64,000 nucleotides of DNA from Ruminococcus sp. HUN007. GTDB lineage: Bacteria; Bacillota; Clostridia; Oscillospirales; Ruminococcaceae. The notes under the pieces are model-generated. The model was not told where the DNA came from. It saw only the letters and a list, made by a program, of their open reading frames with translations, and did no database searches. Shown one piece after another: positions 39,718-48,835 of the stretch; positions within the stretch are counted from its first letter, which is position 1, and each line of letters opens with the position of its first letter. The position numbers were made by a program, and so were the translations under genes. Where the stretch lies: the NCBI RefSeq assembly GCF_000712055.1, contig NZ_JOOA01000001.1, positions 124,001 through 188,000 of the forward strand, given 5' to 3'.

Positions 39718-39761
39718 AAATCAATTATTATTATAACACAATATTCGAATTATAGCAATTT
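39718..39761 (-). repeat. R3 5'-flank repeat, copy 2, containing a promoter
   Basis: Matches 36575-36618 at 42 of 44 positions, with the same TTGCTA/17/TATAAT arrangement on the minus strand. It lies about 30 nt before the second ATPase start. Confidence 0.8.
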
Positions 39762-39780
39762 CATTATATACATCAAGTCA

Positions 39781-40347
39781 TTATTTCATGAAAAAATATG
39801 CATAAATCAGGAATACTGATGCTGCCGAAAACAACACGCCAAAGAATATCGAAAGCACAAATTCCGCAATTGACTTAAGGTCTTCTTTAATAATTACCGA
39901 TCTTTCGATGAACGAAGCCATCTCTTTGCGAAAATATGTTAAATCGGCCATCATCTGCGCTTTCTGTTCGTCGTTATAACGACGCATATACTTCTGCTCC
40001 AGTTCAAGACGTTCGGAGATATCATTTACAGGCACTGAATTTTCAATGTCAGGAACAAGCAAAGTTATATCTGTCTTTTTTCTGTACTTACGGGCTTTTC
40101 TGTTTTGCGTGCTGATATGATATGTATTTCCGTTATCAGCATCTACATCGATATCATAATTTGTAGTGCTGTATTTACTGTATTTTGTTACCAATTTATT
40201 ATAAGATGTAACTGACCCCTGCACTTCACTTGCATTATTGAGATAGAATTTTCTCTGCTTATGGCAGTGATATGCATTGCACCATGAAAGGATTGCTATA
40301 AATGCTGAAAAAAATATTAGTCCAAAAGCTTCTGAGAAATCGCTCAT
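39781..40347 (-). CDS. Small membrane protein, DUF3592-like, unknown function
   Basis: 188 residues. One N-terminal membrane segment (about 8-26, LIFFSAFIAILSWCNAY) and one C-terminal (about 165-186). Between them lies a beta-rich stretch (ASEVQGSVTSYNKLV..., YDIDVDADNGNTYHIS...RKYRKKTDITLLV) that resembles DUF3592 domains. AAAGGGG is 10 nt before the ATG. An R2 fragment (40361-40424) ends directly upstream, so the gene has its 5' region replaced by R2 sequence. Confidence 0.6.
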   Translation of the reverse strand: MSDFSEAFGLIFFSAFIAILSWCNAYHCHKQRKFYLNNASEVQGSVTSYNKLVTKYSKYSTTNYDIDVDADNGNTYHISTQNRKARKYRKKTDITLLVPDIENSVPVNDISERLELEQKYMRRYNDEQKAQMMADLTYFRKEMASFIERSVIIKEDLKSIAEFVLSIFFGVLFSAASVFLIYAYFFMK

Positions 40348-40360
40348 ATCTATTATCCCC

Positions 40361-40424
40361 TTTCTTCCTTTCCGTTCTCTATTATCATCATAGGTCTCTG
40401 CAAAGGGACAACCTTAGGAAGGTA
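40361..40424 (-). repeat. R2 element fragment (copy E)
   Basis: Identical to the 3' end of copy D: shared from TTTCTTCC to TTAGGAAGG, about 60 bp, then diverging. It retains only the distal arm of the R2 hairpin, and lies just upstream of the DUF3592-like gene. Confidence 0.75.
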
Positions 40425-40452
40425 AACACATCTGAAGTATTCATTTTTTAGT

Positions 40453-41910
40453 TCACTCCAATATATTCGCAGCCATACTAACGGAAAATTTCTTCTCAGG
40501 CCAATATACAGAATAGATGATACTCATAGGAATCAGCACTTTCGTACCTTCAGTATTCTCACAATATTCCGGTTTCACATCCACATGAAACTCCCGGTCA
40601 GGATAGACGGTTGCGGCATATGCACGGATCATCTTAAGACGTTTATTTATTTTCTCAAGCTGAGCTAAAGTCAGCGGCGTAACACAAACTGTGTTTTCGT
40701 CGGTATCTGCTCCACCGAGCCACTCCGGAACCAGCAAAGTCCGGATCAGCTTGCCTTCCGCAACAAGAGCATCCTGTTCCTTCTGTTCTTTGATCTGTTC
40801 AAAGTCAATCTCCCATGTACCGGTTTTTGTATCTCTTCCATAGGTGCAGCGTTCAAATCGCGCAATCAGCGCTTCATCGTATGGATCTCTGCTCTCTAAG
40901 GCATAACTCCAATCCAACAGAATACCGTTTCGTATTGTAAACGAAATGCCATGTTCTCCCTCATATTCCGCCTCGCCGGAGATCATAAAAGCCAGATCCC
41001 CCTCTTCCTGCGGTTCATAGATATAAATATCAAATGCCTCAAAATAATTCATTTTGAATTGTTCCGGTTCACCACCATAGCACTCCACCAGCCAGCGTTC
41101 CAGGCGGTGCCATTCTTTTTGCGGCATCTCTTCCAGACTCTTTAAGCATTTCTGCGCATAATCTTCCGGAAATTCACCCTTCAGAATCCTTCCGCATCGG
41201 AACACTCGAAGATCCTTATCAAAAAAGGTAGAATGTATTTTCATAGCATGTTCAAATTCCTCGTCATCCTGGTAATAGTTATCCCTGAGATACTCCCACG
41301 GAACCTGTTTTCCGGATAATTTCTCATATCGTTCATCCAGCCGCTGACTGATCTTCTTCTGCACCTCTGATGAGTAATCTATGCAATAGTAACGGTCCTC
41401 CGGCTCCCCGATGCATTCATAATAATCATACAGATAGGTGTCCTGATCAGTAAAACGATCCGTTACAGCAGCCCTGTCATCAAAGTAAAAACGGAAGAAA
41501 TACTGTGCCTCCTCTTTGATCCATTCATACGAAAAATAATGATCAAGACCTGCCAGTGCCTCTAACGGAGTGATCTTACCGTTCTTTACTTCGTCAGGAA
41601 TCTTTGCCTTATCCGTTTCACCGAATTCGCTTACAAAACCTTCTCCGATAAAATCTCTCTCACAAAGCCAGCCAAAAAAATAAGCTAACGGCGTCATTGT
41701 GAGATCAAGAATTTTTTTGTTTTCTTCTTCCGTCAGTTCGGCTTCTTCGGATTTACCCGTAAGACGACGATATTCTCCTGCCGCCGCCTCCCATTGTGCT
41801 TCTCCTTTATAAGTACTGGTATATCGCTGTACCGATGAAGTCGATCGGGAGGTTTTTTCCTTTTTCCCGCAATTAAAAATACCATCGATAATCGATTGGA
41901 TAATACCCAT
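40453..41910 (-). CDS. Unknown protein, DUF6985-like C-terminal part
   Basis: 485 residues from the ATG at 41910, where AAAGGAG is 9 nt upstream; a longer frame reaches 41946 without a site. No signal or membrane segment. Acidic, aromatic-rich, probably helical. HGISFTIRNGILLDWSYALESRD is a beta-hairpin block that recalls DUF6985/immunity-type proteins; this is a weak resemblance. GC and codon use (more CCG, GGA, CTG) differ from the AT-rich genes next to it, which suggests separate acquisition. R2 copy C lies upstream on the same strand. Function unknown. Confidence 0.6.
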   Translation of the reverse strand: MGIIQSIIDGIFNCGKKEKTSRSTSSVQRYTSTYKGEAQWEAAAGEYRRLTGKSEEAELTEEENKKILDLTMTPLAYFFGWLCERDFIGEGFVSEFGETDKAKIPDEVKNGKITPLEALAGLDHYFSYEWIKEEAQYFFRFYFDDRAAVTDRFTDQDTYLYDYYECIGEPEDRYYCIDYSSEVQKKISQRLDERYEKLSGKQVPWEYLRDNYYQDDEEFEHAMKIHSTFFDKDLRVFRCGRILKGEFPEDYAQKCLKSLEEMPQKEWHRLERWLVECYGGEPEQFKMNYFEAFDIYIYEPQEEGDLAFMISGEAEYEGEHGISFTIRNGILLDWSYALESRDPYDEALIARFERCTYGRDTKTGTWEIDFEQIKEQKEQDALVAEGKLIRTLLVPEWLGGADTDENTVCVTPLTLAQLEKINKRLKMIRAYAATVYPDREFHVDVKPEYCENTEGTKVLIPMSIIYSVYWPEKKFSVSMAANILE

Positions 41911-41977
41911 TTTTACATCTCCTTTTTTTACACAAGTCTGATCCATTCGGCAGATAGTTAAATAGAAATTTTTTAAG

Positions 41978-42183
41978 TTTCTGCAAAGTCTCTACAAAGT
42001 CTCTGCAAAGGGACAACCTTAGGAAGGGAAAGAACAATAAAAGCCCGCAAAAGCACGGCATTTCTTTCCCTTCCTTCGGTTTTCCCTCTGCACTCCCTTT
42101 CCCAACACCTTCCCTATCTTTGCCGGCTTTTGTTTTTTATTATAGCGCGGAGGTTTGTGGACTTAGGCGTGGTTGATGCGTTA
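41978..42183 (-). repeat. R2 structured dispersed element, copy C
   Basis: About 185-bp core from ATAACGCAT (minus strand) to the 3' arm. The 89-nt hairpin spans 42004-42092, with arm core GGAAGGGAAAGAA. A TATAAT is conserved near the 5' end of every full copy. At its downstream edge an 11-bp unit, roughly TCTCTGCAAAG, is repeated three times (about 41978-42010). Copy C lies upstream of the gene at 40453-41910. Confidence 0.85.
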
Positions 42184-42187
42184 TATC

Positions 42188-43627
42188 TCAGTTTCGAGCT
42201 TCTCCTGATTCATCCATTTTAATATCAGCTGGTAAGTCAAAAATCAATGATTTTGATTTCATAATATACTCAGGAGTAAATGCTCTGTTAAAGAGCTCAT
42301 CATAAATAATTTTTTTATAACTATCATAATTATGTTCCTTAATCAAAAAATCAAGTCTGGCATTCGAATCTCTTTCTTCATCTGATAGTTTATTATTTAT
42401 TAATTTAATCATATTATCCAGCATTGACCTCAATGATGATAACTGATTGTTTATTTCAAGATAATAAGAAGTATATTCTTCTGTAGTGCATTTTCCGCTC
42501 TTGAATTCCTTACCTTTAATTATTTTGTAAATGTTATCAAATATTATTGAAGGATTAGGAAAATCAAAACAACTAATTTCAGGACGATAATCTGTATTCT
42601 TATCATCAACAGTATACACAGAACTTTTATATATATTACAATAAAGTTTTAAAAATATGTCTCTTGTTTCTTCTATTTCTTCAGCATCACTTCTGAAACT
42701 GTATCCCTTTATTTTCGAAATAATATTATGAAATTTCTTATTAAGTTTATTATTCAATTCTGTTGTACTCTTTATTGTACATATAACTTCCGGATTTTCA
42801 GGGTCATGATAGGAGTACTTATACAAACAATCATCTAAAATATAATTATAATTGCTTATATTCTTTTCTTCACTCAGATCATCAATTAAATCTGTAATTA
42901 TCTTAATATTAAACGTTGAACTCAAGTTATAAATATATTCTCTTTTATCTGCACTTTCTAAAACATAAACATATAATTCTATACCAAAAAACTGAACTCT
43001 TTTGACAATAACTCCACTAAGTTTAATCGGAACGTATGGAGATTTAAATACCATCCGGTGAACCAAAGGAACTCTGAATGTTTTAGATGATAAAATGCTT
43101 CTGGAAAGCGAATTCATGTTTTTGGCAACAAATTCCGAACAATTTGAGCAATCTGAGTCCTTTATATTATGCAGAGCAATATAATCAACAAAGCACAGTG
43201 AACAATCAAGCATATATAGTTCTGTGTCTTTACTTGAAAAATACTCATTATCAAAAATATCTTTTACACTCAATATTTTACTATTCTGAATATATTCCAG
43301 TTTTCTAAGGTAGTCATACATATATTCATTTTCACGATGACGAGAAGACAATTCATCCATTCTGTTTTTCAAATCCGGTAAAATTTGAACTATCATTAAA
43401 ACTACAATTAAATATCCATTTGGATCTTTAATATATTCTATTACGATTAAAAACAGCAATAAAAACTCATATATTCGCATTATATTCTCATTATATCTGT
43501 ACCATTCATAATAGCTATCATTAGCTTGAAATATTTTTTCAGTATAATAAAATCTGAAATATAAACGTATCGTAACTATAATGATAAAGGCTGTGAACAA
43601 ATAGATCAGCAAAGAATATATTATCAT
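42188..43627 (-). CDS. Membrane protein of unknown function, very AT-rich
   Basis: 479 residues. Two or three membrane segments are packed in the first 100 residues (IIYSLLIYLFTAFIIIVTIRLYF, IMRIYEFLLLFLIVIEY, YLIVVLMIVQILPDL); the rest is a long cytoplasmic, Lys/Asp/Asn-rich domain without a recognised motif. A Cys pair, CSNCSEF, is near 165. Base composition is much more AT-rich than the core genes, which suggests horizontal transfer. AGGAG is 17 nt before the ATG, rather far. It may form a pair with the small membrane gene upstream. Confidence 0.6.
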   Translation of the reverse strand: MIIYSLLIYLFTAFIIIVTIRLYFRFYYTEKIFQANDSYYEWYRYNENIMRIYEFLLLFLIVIEYIKDPNGYLIVVLMIVQILPDLKNRMDELSSRHRENEYMYDYLRKLEYIQNSKILSVKDIFDNEYFSSKDTELYMLDCSLCFVDYIALHNIKDSDCSNCSEFVAKNMNSLSRSILSSKTFRVPLVHRMVFKSPYVPIKLSGVIVKRVQFFGIELYVYVLESADKREYIYNLSSTFNIKIITDLIDDLSEEKNISNYNYILDDCLYKYSYHDPENPEVICTIKSTTELNNKLNKKFHNIISKIKGYSFRSDAEEIEETRDIFLKLYCNIYKSSVYTVDDKNTDYRPEISCFDFPNPSIIFDNIYKIIKGKEFKSGKCTTEEYTSYYLEINNQLSSLRSMLDNMIKLINNKLSDEERDSNARLDFLIKEHNYDSYKKIIYDELFNRAFTPEYIMKSKSLIFDLPADIKMDESGEARN

Positions 43628-43652
43628 GTCATGATTATAGTTATCTCCTGAT

Positions 43653-44217
43653 TTAAACTAAAGTATTATTTTTAATTTCATTATACAAAAAGAGTGTAAA
43701 TAGAAAAATCCAAAAATGAAACCCAAATAAGCCAATATGCTTTACAATATATTTTAGATTTATAAAATTAGTTATTCGTTGAAAGCCATAAGCAAGTAGT
43801 AAAAACAACGAAGCCGGAACCACAATAACCAAAATATACTCTGAATACAACAAGAATGATACACAATGTATCAAACACGAAATCGGTTTTACTTTAGAAG
43901 CACCACTTATAGCCAACGGCTTTTCGAGAAAACTAAAGCTTATAATTATAAACGAGACAATTGCGAATCCCAACCAAAACAAGTATGAGCTATTGTTCAG
44001 AAAATTTGTTTTAAGTTCATTAATTAATAACGCAATACAAATCACTTGCGCAATTAATGCAATCAAGCCAACAACGCCCACATATCTTCAGACGTTTTCC
44101 GAAGAATTTATATCTGCTTCCAGATATATACTCTTCAAAGCTTACTATATCCAGTTTATCTTTTATTTTATTCCTAACTTTATTTTTCTCAGTGTTCCCT
44201 TGGGATTTATTTTTCAA
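43653..44217 (-). CDS. Small multi-pass membrane protein, possibly split by a frameshift
   Basis: The clear part (43653-44081) encodes about 142 residues with four membrane segments (GLIALIAQVICIALLINEL, SYLFWLGFAIVSFIIISFSFL, YILVIVVPASLFLLLAYGF, FGFHFWIFLFTLFLYNEI) but has no ribosome-binding site. Another frame upstream (to 44217) encodes a Lys-rich segment, NKSQGNTEKNKVRNKIKDKL. Removing one base from GGG at 44077-44079 joins them into about 187 residues. The join is a guess; the start would be TTG. Function unknown. Confidence 0.4.
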
Positions 44218-44293
44218 ACTATTTCTCTCATTTCTTGATCAATTTCTCCCCTAACACATCCCCATAATTATTACATAACTTAGCAACAATTTA

Positions 44294-45055
44294 TTACTCC
44301 ACACCCAAAGCCTTAAACACGGCGTCTTCAGCACTGTTATAGAAAATAATACTGAAGTTACCCATAAGTTCCGGCGGAACTGAGCCAAGATCGGCTGCTG
44401 ATGTTATCGGAAGCAGAACTTTCTTTGCACCGCTGTCGAGACATATCTGCAGTGAATTTGCAAGCTCATCTGCTTTGATAAGTGAACCGCTGATGCTGAT
44501 TTCTCCGAGAACTGCAAGTGAAGGCAGAGCCGGTTTACCTAAGGCTATTGAGCAGATAGCTATAAGCGTTGATACTGCAAGTGTTGGTGTCATACCTATT
44601 CCCTGCAGATCCTGATAGTTTATGATATAATCCTTCGTTGATATATCAATTGCACCGCTTATACGTTTTCCGTTTGCCTTAAGGAAATTGTATGCAGTCG
44701 CTACCGCTTCTTTCGCTTCGCGGTCAGTACCGAGACCTGTTTTTTCAAACTTTCCGTTTCCCGGAAGGACCTGTGATTCAAGTCTGAAAACACCGAGCAT
44801 TCCTGTTTTGCCTCTTGATACGGTATATACCTGTCCCGGATTGCATAATCCTTCAGGAATAAGTTTCCCGCCGCCTTGTTCCGGAACTGATACGTAATGC
44901 TCCTCAAAAGTTTCGTTATCAATGTATGAGAAATTCACATCATAGAATTCCATTCCGCCAAGCTTTTTCAGCTGTTCCTTAACTCTGCGGCGCATTTCAA
45001 GAGCAAAGCGTATGATCTCTTCAATTTCTTCCTTTCCGTTCTCTATTATCATCAT
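44294..45055 (-). pseudogene. brxL: BrxL (BREX Lon-like protein) C-terminal remnant
   Basis: About 250 residues remain of a protein that is usually about 680 long. The remaining part is the Lon-like C-terminal domain of BrxL: GGGKLIPEGLCNPGQVYTV, GVFRLESQVLPGNGKFEKTG, AKEAVATAYNFLKANGKRIS, QGIGMTPTLAVSTLIAICS, LGEISISGSLIKADELANSLQ, SGAKKVLLPITSAADL and the end DAVFKALGVE. The N-terminal AAA+ half is missing; the frame begins inside R2 copy D (MMIIENGKEE is R2 sequence). No other BREX gene (pglZ, pglX, brxC) is in the window. It may still be translated from the R2-borne start. Confidence 0.75.
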
Positions 45056-45243
45056 AGGTCTCTGCAAAGGGACAACCTTAGGAAGGGAAAGAACAATAAA
45101 AGCCCGCAAAAGCACGGCATTTCTTTCCCTTCCTTCGGTTTTCCCTCTGCACTCCCTTTCCCAACACCTTCCCTATCTTTGCCGGCTTTTGTTTTTTATT
45201 ATAGCGCAGAGGCTTGTGTTCTTAAGGCAAGGTTAATGCGTTA
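45026..45243 (-). repeat. R2 structured dispersed element, copy D
   Basis: Full copy plus a roughly 30-bp downstream extension shared with copy E. The hairpin spans 45063-45151 (89 nt) and is the same length as in A and C. It interrupts brxL and faces it on the same strand. Confidence 0.85.
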
Positions 45244-45284
45244 TAGTGAAGTTTTCTTTGATAAGGCAAAACACAATAATCAAC

Positions 45285-45313
45285 TTGACATTTTTAAATT
45301 TTTACTTTATCAT
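45285..45313 (+). promoter_or_regulatory. Promoter of the small secreted protein gene
   Basis: TTGACA (45285-45290), 17 nt, TATCAT (45308-45313). Leader about 45 nt. Confidence 0.65.
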
Positions 45314-45365
45314 TTTTCATAAGGCATTTTTCGTGCTCAAATATTTTAACGAAGGATTGATCCAT

Positions 45366-45656
45366 ATGAAAAATCTCATTAAAAAAATAACTGCTGTTAC
45401 TATGGCAATGACACTTATCGGAGTCGGTTCTATTATATCAGAAAATGTTCCTAATTACAATAATGATTATGCCATTGTACATGCGTCTGCCAAGAAATCT
45501 GATAAAAAGAATGAAAAAAAGCAAAATAAAACAATAATTGATGATATAGGTCAAGTTATAGGACGAGCTACTGAACAAGCAACTGTATATGTAAAAGTTG
45601 ATCGCGAATTAAAGAATGCTATTCATTCAAATTCACGCAACAAACAATATCGTTAA
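45366..45656 (+). CDS. Small secreted Lys-rich protein, unknown function
   Basis: 96 residues from the ATG at 45366 (GAAGGA 11 nt upstream); an in-frame upstream ATG lies before the promoter -10. Signal peptide MKNLIKKITAVTMAMTLIGV with cleavage probably near VHASAKK. The mature part is short and very basic (KKSDKKNEKKQNK). No family recognised. Lies between R2 copy D and the end of the restriction operon. Confidence 0.65.
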   Translation: MKNLIKKITAVTMAMTLIGVGSIISENVPNYNNDYAIVHASAKKSDKKNEKKQNKTIIDDIGQVIGRATEQATVYVKVDRELKNAIHSNSRNKQYR

Positions 45657-45704
45657 TATAACTGCCCAACATACAGTTGAAATTTTTAGAGTACATAACT
45701 AATA

Positions 45705-45751
45705 CGCCACATCTCACTGGTCAACCAGTTCTGAGGTGTGGCGAGTTTTTT
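45705..45751. terminator. Bidirectional terminator between convergent genes
   Basis: CGCCACA with TGTGGCG outside and ACTGG/CCAGT inside around TCAA, then AGTTTTTT on the plus strand. It serves the small secreted gene and, in the reverse sense, the res gene. Confidence 0.75.
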
Positions 45752-45762
45752 ATAATCTACTG

Positions 45763-48700
45763 TTATTTCGTAACGAGTTCCATAAGCTTTTCATAGCTAT
45801 TAACTACGTCATATACAACTACTTCATTACTTATAGCTTTAAAATGTTCCTTAGCACAGCTGATTTTTGCATTTTCTATAAGACGAAGTTCCATACTATC
45901 GATTGAGCCTTTGGTTTCTGCTACAAAATAGATATGCTTTACCTTGCCTTCATAGAATGCAATAGCCCAGTCCGGATTGTACTTGCCGACAGGTGTTGAG
46001 ATATAGAATCCTTTCGGAAGTTTCACATATGCCGCAACTCTGTCATCTACATCAAGTTTTTCAGCGAATTCACGTTCATTGGTCGAATCATAAACTATAT
46101 GATCATAAAGATGCTTGTTCGCTTTCATAACGTTATGATCAAGCTTGCCCTTAATAGTAGCATCGGTGAAAATATCAGCCTGATATTTTTCATCCAGAAC
46201 ATCATAAGTGATATGCTCGATAACTGATGATGCCTTTACTGAGTTTATTATAGCTGAAGTTTTCGCAATGAATTCTTCCGGATTATACTTGAACTGATCG
46301 AATACAAGCTTTTCAATTCCAGTAAGTATAGCTACTATATCTTTTCTTGTAAGTCCGGTCTCTGTAACAAGTTTACCGACAAGATCATATTTGGTCGTGT
46401 TGTTTACAGCTAATCTTATAGTGGAGTCTTCACTGCTTATCTTTTCACGTTTGAACGCTTCACCATTCAGAAGAGCCTCTTTTGATTTGATCTCGCTCAT
46501 GCTTCCTGTTTCTACAGTATATGAGATCTTTGTAACAAGATTCTTTCCTTTTGCATTGAGTTCACTTATGGCTTTGCTGATAAGTTCATTTGAATCAAAG
46601 TCAACAACATAATAAGTCTTGGAATTGATGTTATTCCAAAGTTTCTGGAATTCTGTCTTCTTGAATTTTTCTTCATCGAACTTAAGTTCAACATTATTAC
46701 TTCTTGCATTTTCAGGCATAAGCGCCGAAGGATTATATACACCTTCAAGTATAGCTACTACTTCAGCTATCTTGTCAGCATGCTTCTCACTAAGGTCAAT
46801 GGTTCCGTTAGCTTTGTCTTCGTAATACTTATCAGTAAGCGCTCCTGTTTCATCAACGTACTGATTAGTAGTAAGGTAAAACATTATCGATCTTGCTGTC
46901 GGAACGTCAATTACCTGCTGCTGTCCTTCTGTATCACTGTAAGTATGTCCGATGAACAGATCATCAGTAACGGCAACCGGTCTGTCTGCAACGGCTTCTG
47001 CCATTTCGCTCTGTAATCCCCTGGCAAAACTTTCATAGCTCTCGCTTGCAATTACAGTAAGGACATTGATATTATGTACATCACTTCCGAGAACACCGGT
47101 ATCCATTCTGTCACCTGCATTGTTTACACAGAGACGTAGTCCACGGCCTACTTCCTGACGCTTGCGAACTTCACTTGACGACTGCTTAAGAGTGCAGATC
47201 TGGAATACGTTCGGATTATCCCAGCCTTCACGGAGTGCTGAATGTGAGAATATAAAGCGTACAGGTGATTTTTTCGGATCAAGATCAAGGAGTTTTTCCT
47301 TATCTTTCATGATAAGATCATATGCATCAACTTCAGCTTTATCCCTGTCTTTGGCATTGCTGATTTCTTTTGTAGTGTTATTGGTGTAATGACCTTTTTT
47401 ATCAATAGAGAAATAGCCTTCATGTGTGCTTTCAGCAGAAATAGAAGCAAGATATTTTATGTACTCATCATTCTCTCCAAGTTCACGCTGATAGTTTTCA
47501 ACGACCGACTTATACTCTTCTTCAAACATATCAGCATAAATACCGTTTACTCTGTTGCCTGCTTCATCATACTGCTTGTAATTAGCTACTTCATCGATAA
47601 AGAAAAGTGACAGCACTTTTATTCCCTTATGGAAAAGCTGACATTCCCGCTCAATATGTGAAACAATTGTTTCATGGATCTGAATACGGCGTATCTGTTC
47701 TTCATTACTACTGCCGATTACATCACCGAGATAAAGTTTCTGTCCATTAAGAAATTCAATGTGATTATCCCTTGCATCGATACGTGAAACAACATATCCG
47801 TTTTTATACTCTTCAAGCTGCTCCGACTGCTCGTAGAGATTAAAACCTTCACTTACAGTTCTGCTCACCTGACGAGTACCATTTTTGCATTTGGTATTGA
47901 AGTGGATAGTCGCTGTAGGATTTGATTTCGAAACATTTATGCTTTCAAGAAATACAAATCCGGCACTACCCGCTTTTCCGTTTGAAGTGATACCTTTAAC
48001 TGAAATTTTCTTAACGAGTTTCTTGTTATAAGCTTCCAGCGCATCAAGTCGATAGACCATATTGTAAATGCTGTCTGACTTATGCGTCGCCGAATATCTA
48101 AGAGTTACAAGCGGATGAAACTCCTTCAGACGTTCCTTTGTCTGCTTGCCTTCTACTGACTGCGGTTCATCAATGATAACAACAGGATTTGTCTTAGCGA
48201 TAATATCTATAGGACGACGTGAGCGGAATTCATCAAGTTTCATATAAATACGTCGTGCATCTTTGCCTTTTGCGTTAAAGGCCTGTGAATTGATAATCAT
48301 AACATTGATATTGCTGTCAGAAGCAAAACGATCGATTTCTGTAAGTCTTGCAGAATTGTAGATGAAGAAACGAATCTTCTTTCCGTATTCTTCTGCAAAG
48401 TGTTCCTGCGTGATCTCGAACGATTTATATACACCTTCGCGTATAGCAACAGAAGGTACAACTACAATGAACTTGCTCCAGCCATACGCCTTGTTCAGCT
48501 CATACATAGTTTTAATGTACGTATATGTTTTACCAACACCTGTTTCCATTTCGACAGTTAGGTTATATCTGCCTTCAAGTTTATCAGAAGGTTTGATCTG
48601 ATTATCGCGCTGTATATCACGAATATGTTCAAGGACTTTTCCGTCATTAAGTTCCGGGATTAGTTTCTGATTTGCCCAGCCCGTAAAATCCTTGTCGTCG

Positions 48701-48834
48701 TCAATCGTCATCTGTTTTGACGAACCTCTGTCTACCATGTATGTAGGAGTAAGATAAGGCTGTCCTGCGAATACATCAACGACTGCTTTAGCTGCATCGG
48801 CCTGGAATTTCTGATGTTTAAACTGCAGTTTCAT
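45763..48834 (-). CDS. res: Type III-like restriction subunit (DEAD/DEAH helicase with PD-(D/E)XK end)
   Basis: 1023 residues. Superfamily 2 helicase: Walker A in VEMETGVGKTYTYIKTM (about residue 100), motif II in PVVIIDEPQSVEGK, motif III LRYSATHKSD, motif VI RQEVGRGLRLCVN. The C-terminal 120 residues have NPDWAIAFYEG then IYFVAETKGSID, the PD-x(n)-E-x-K nuclease site of Res proteins. In classical type III systems Res and Mod form a complex that translocates on DNA and cuts about 25 bp from the site. The ATG is 1 nt after the mod stop codon. It is the last gene of a five-gene operon. Confidence 0.88.
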   Translation of the reverse strand: MKLQFKHQKFQADAAKAVVDVFAGQPYLTPTYMVDRGSSKQMTIDDDKDFTGWANQKLIPELNDGKVLEHIRDIQRDNQIKPSDKLEGRYNLTVEMETGVGKTYTYIKTMYELNKAYGWSKFIVVVPSVAIREGVYKSFEITQEHFAEEYGKKIRFFIYNSARLTEIDRFASDSNINVMIINSQAFNAKGKDARRIYMKLDEFRSRRPIDIIAKTNPVVIIDEPQSVEGKQTKERLKEFHPLVTLRYSATHKSDSIYNMVYRLDALEAYNKKLVKKISVKGITSNGKAGSAGFVFLESINVSKSNPTATIHFNTKCKNGTRQVSRTVSEGFNLYEQSEQLEEYKNGYVVSRIDARDNHIEFLNGQKLYLGDVIGSSNEEQIRRIQIHETIVSHIERECQLFHKGIKVLSLFFIDEVANYKQYDEAGNRVNGIYADMFEEEYKSVVENYQRELGENDEYIKYLASISAESTHEGYFSIDKKGHYTNNTTKEISNAKDRDKAEVDAYDLIMKDKEKLLDLDPKKSPVRFIFSHSALREGWDNPNVFQICTLKQSSSEVRKRQEVGRGLRLCVNNAGDRMDTGVLGSDVHNINVLTVIASESYESFARGLQSEMAEAVADRPVAVTDDLFIGHTYSDTEGQQQVIDVPTARSIMFYLTTNQYVDETGALTDKYYEDKANGTIDLSEKHADKIAEVVAILEGVYNPSALMPENARSNNVELKFDEEKFKKTEFQKLWNNINSKTYYVVDFDSNELISKAISELNAKGKNLVTKISYTVETGSMSEIKSKEALLNGEAFKREKISSEDSTIRLAVNNTTKYDLVGKLVTETGLTRKDIVAILTGIEKLVFDQFKYNPEEFIAKTSAIINSVKASSVIEHITYDVLDEKYQADIFTDATIKGKLDHNVMKANKHLYDHIVYDSTNEREFAEKLDVDDRVAAYVKLPKGFYISTPVGKYNPDWAIAFYEGKVKHIYFVAETKGSIDSMELRLIENAKISCAKEHFKAISNEVVVYDVVNSYEKLMELVTK

Positions 48835-48835
48835 A

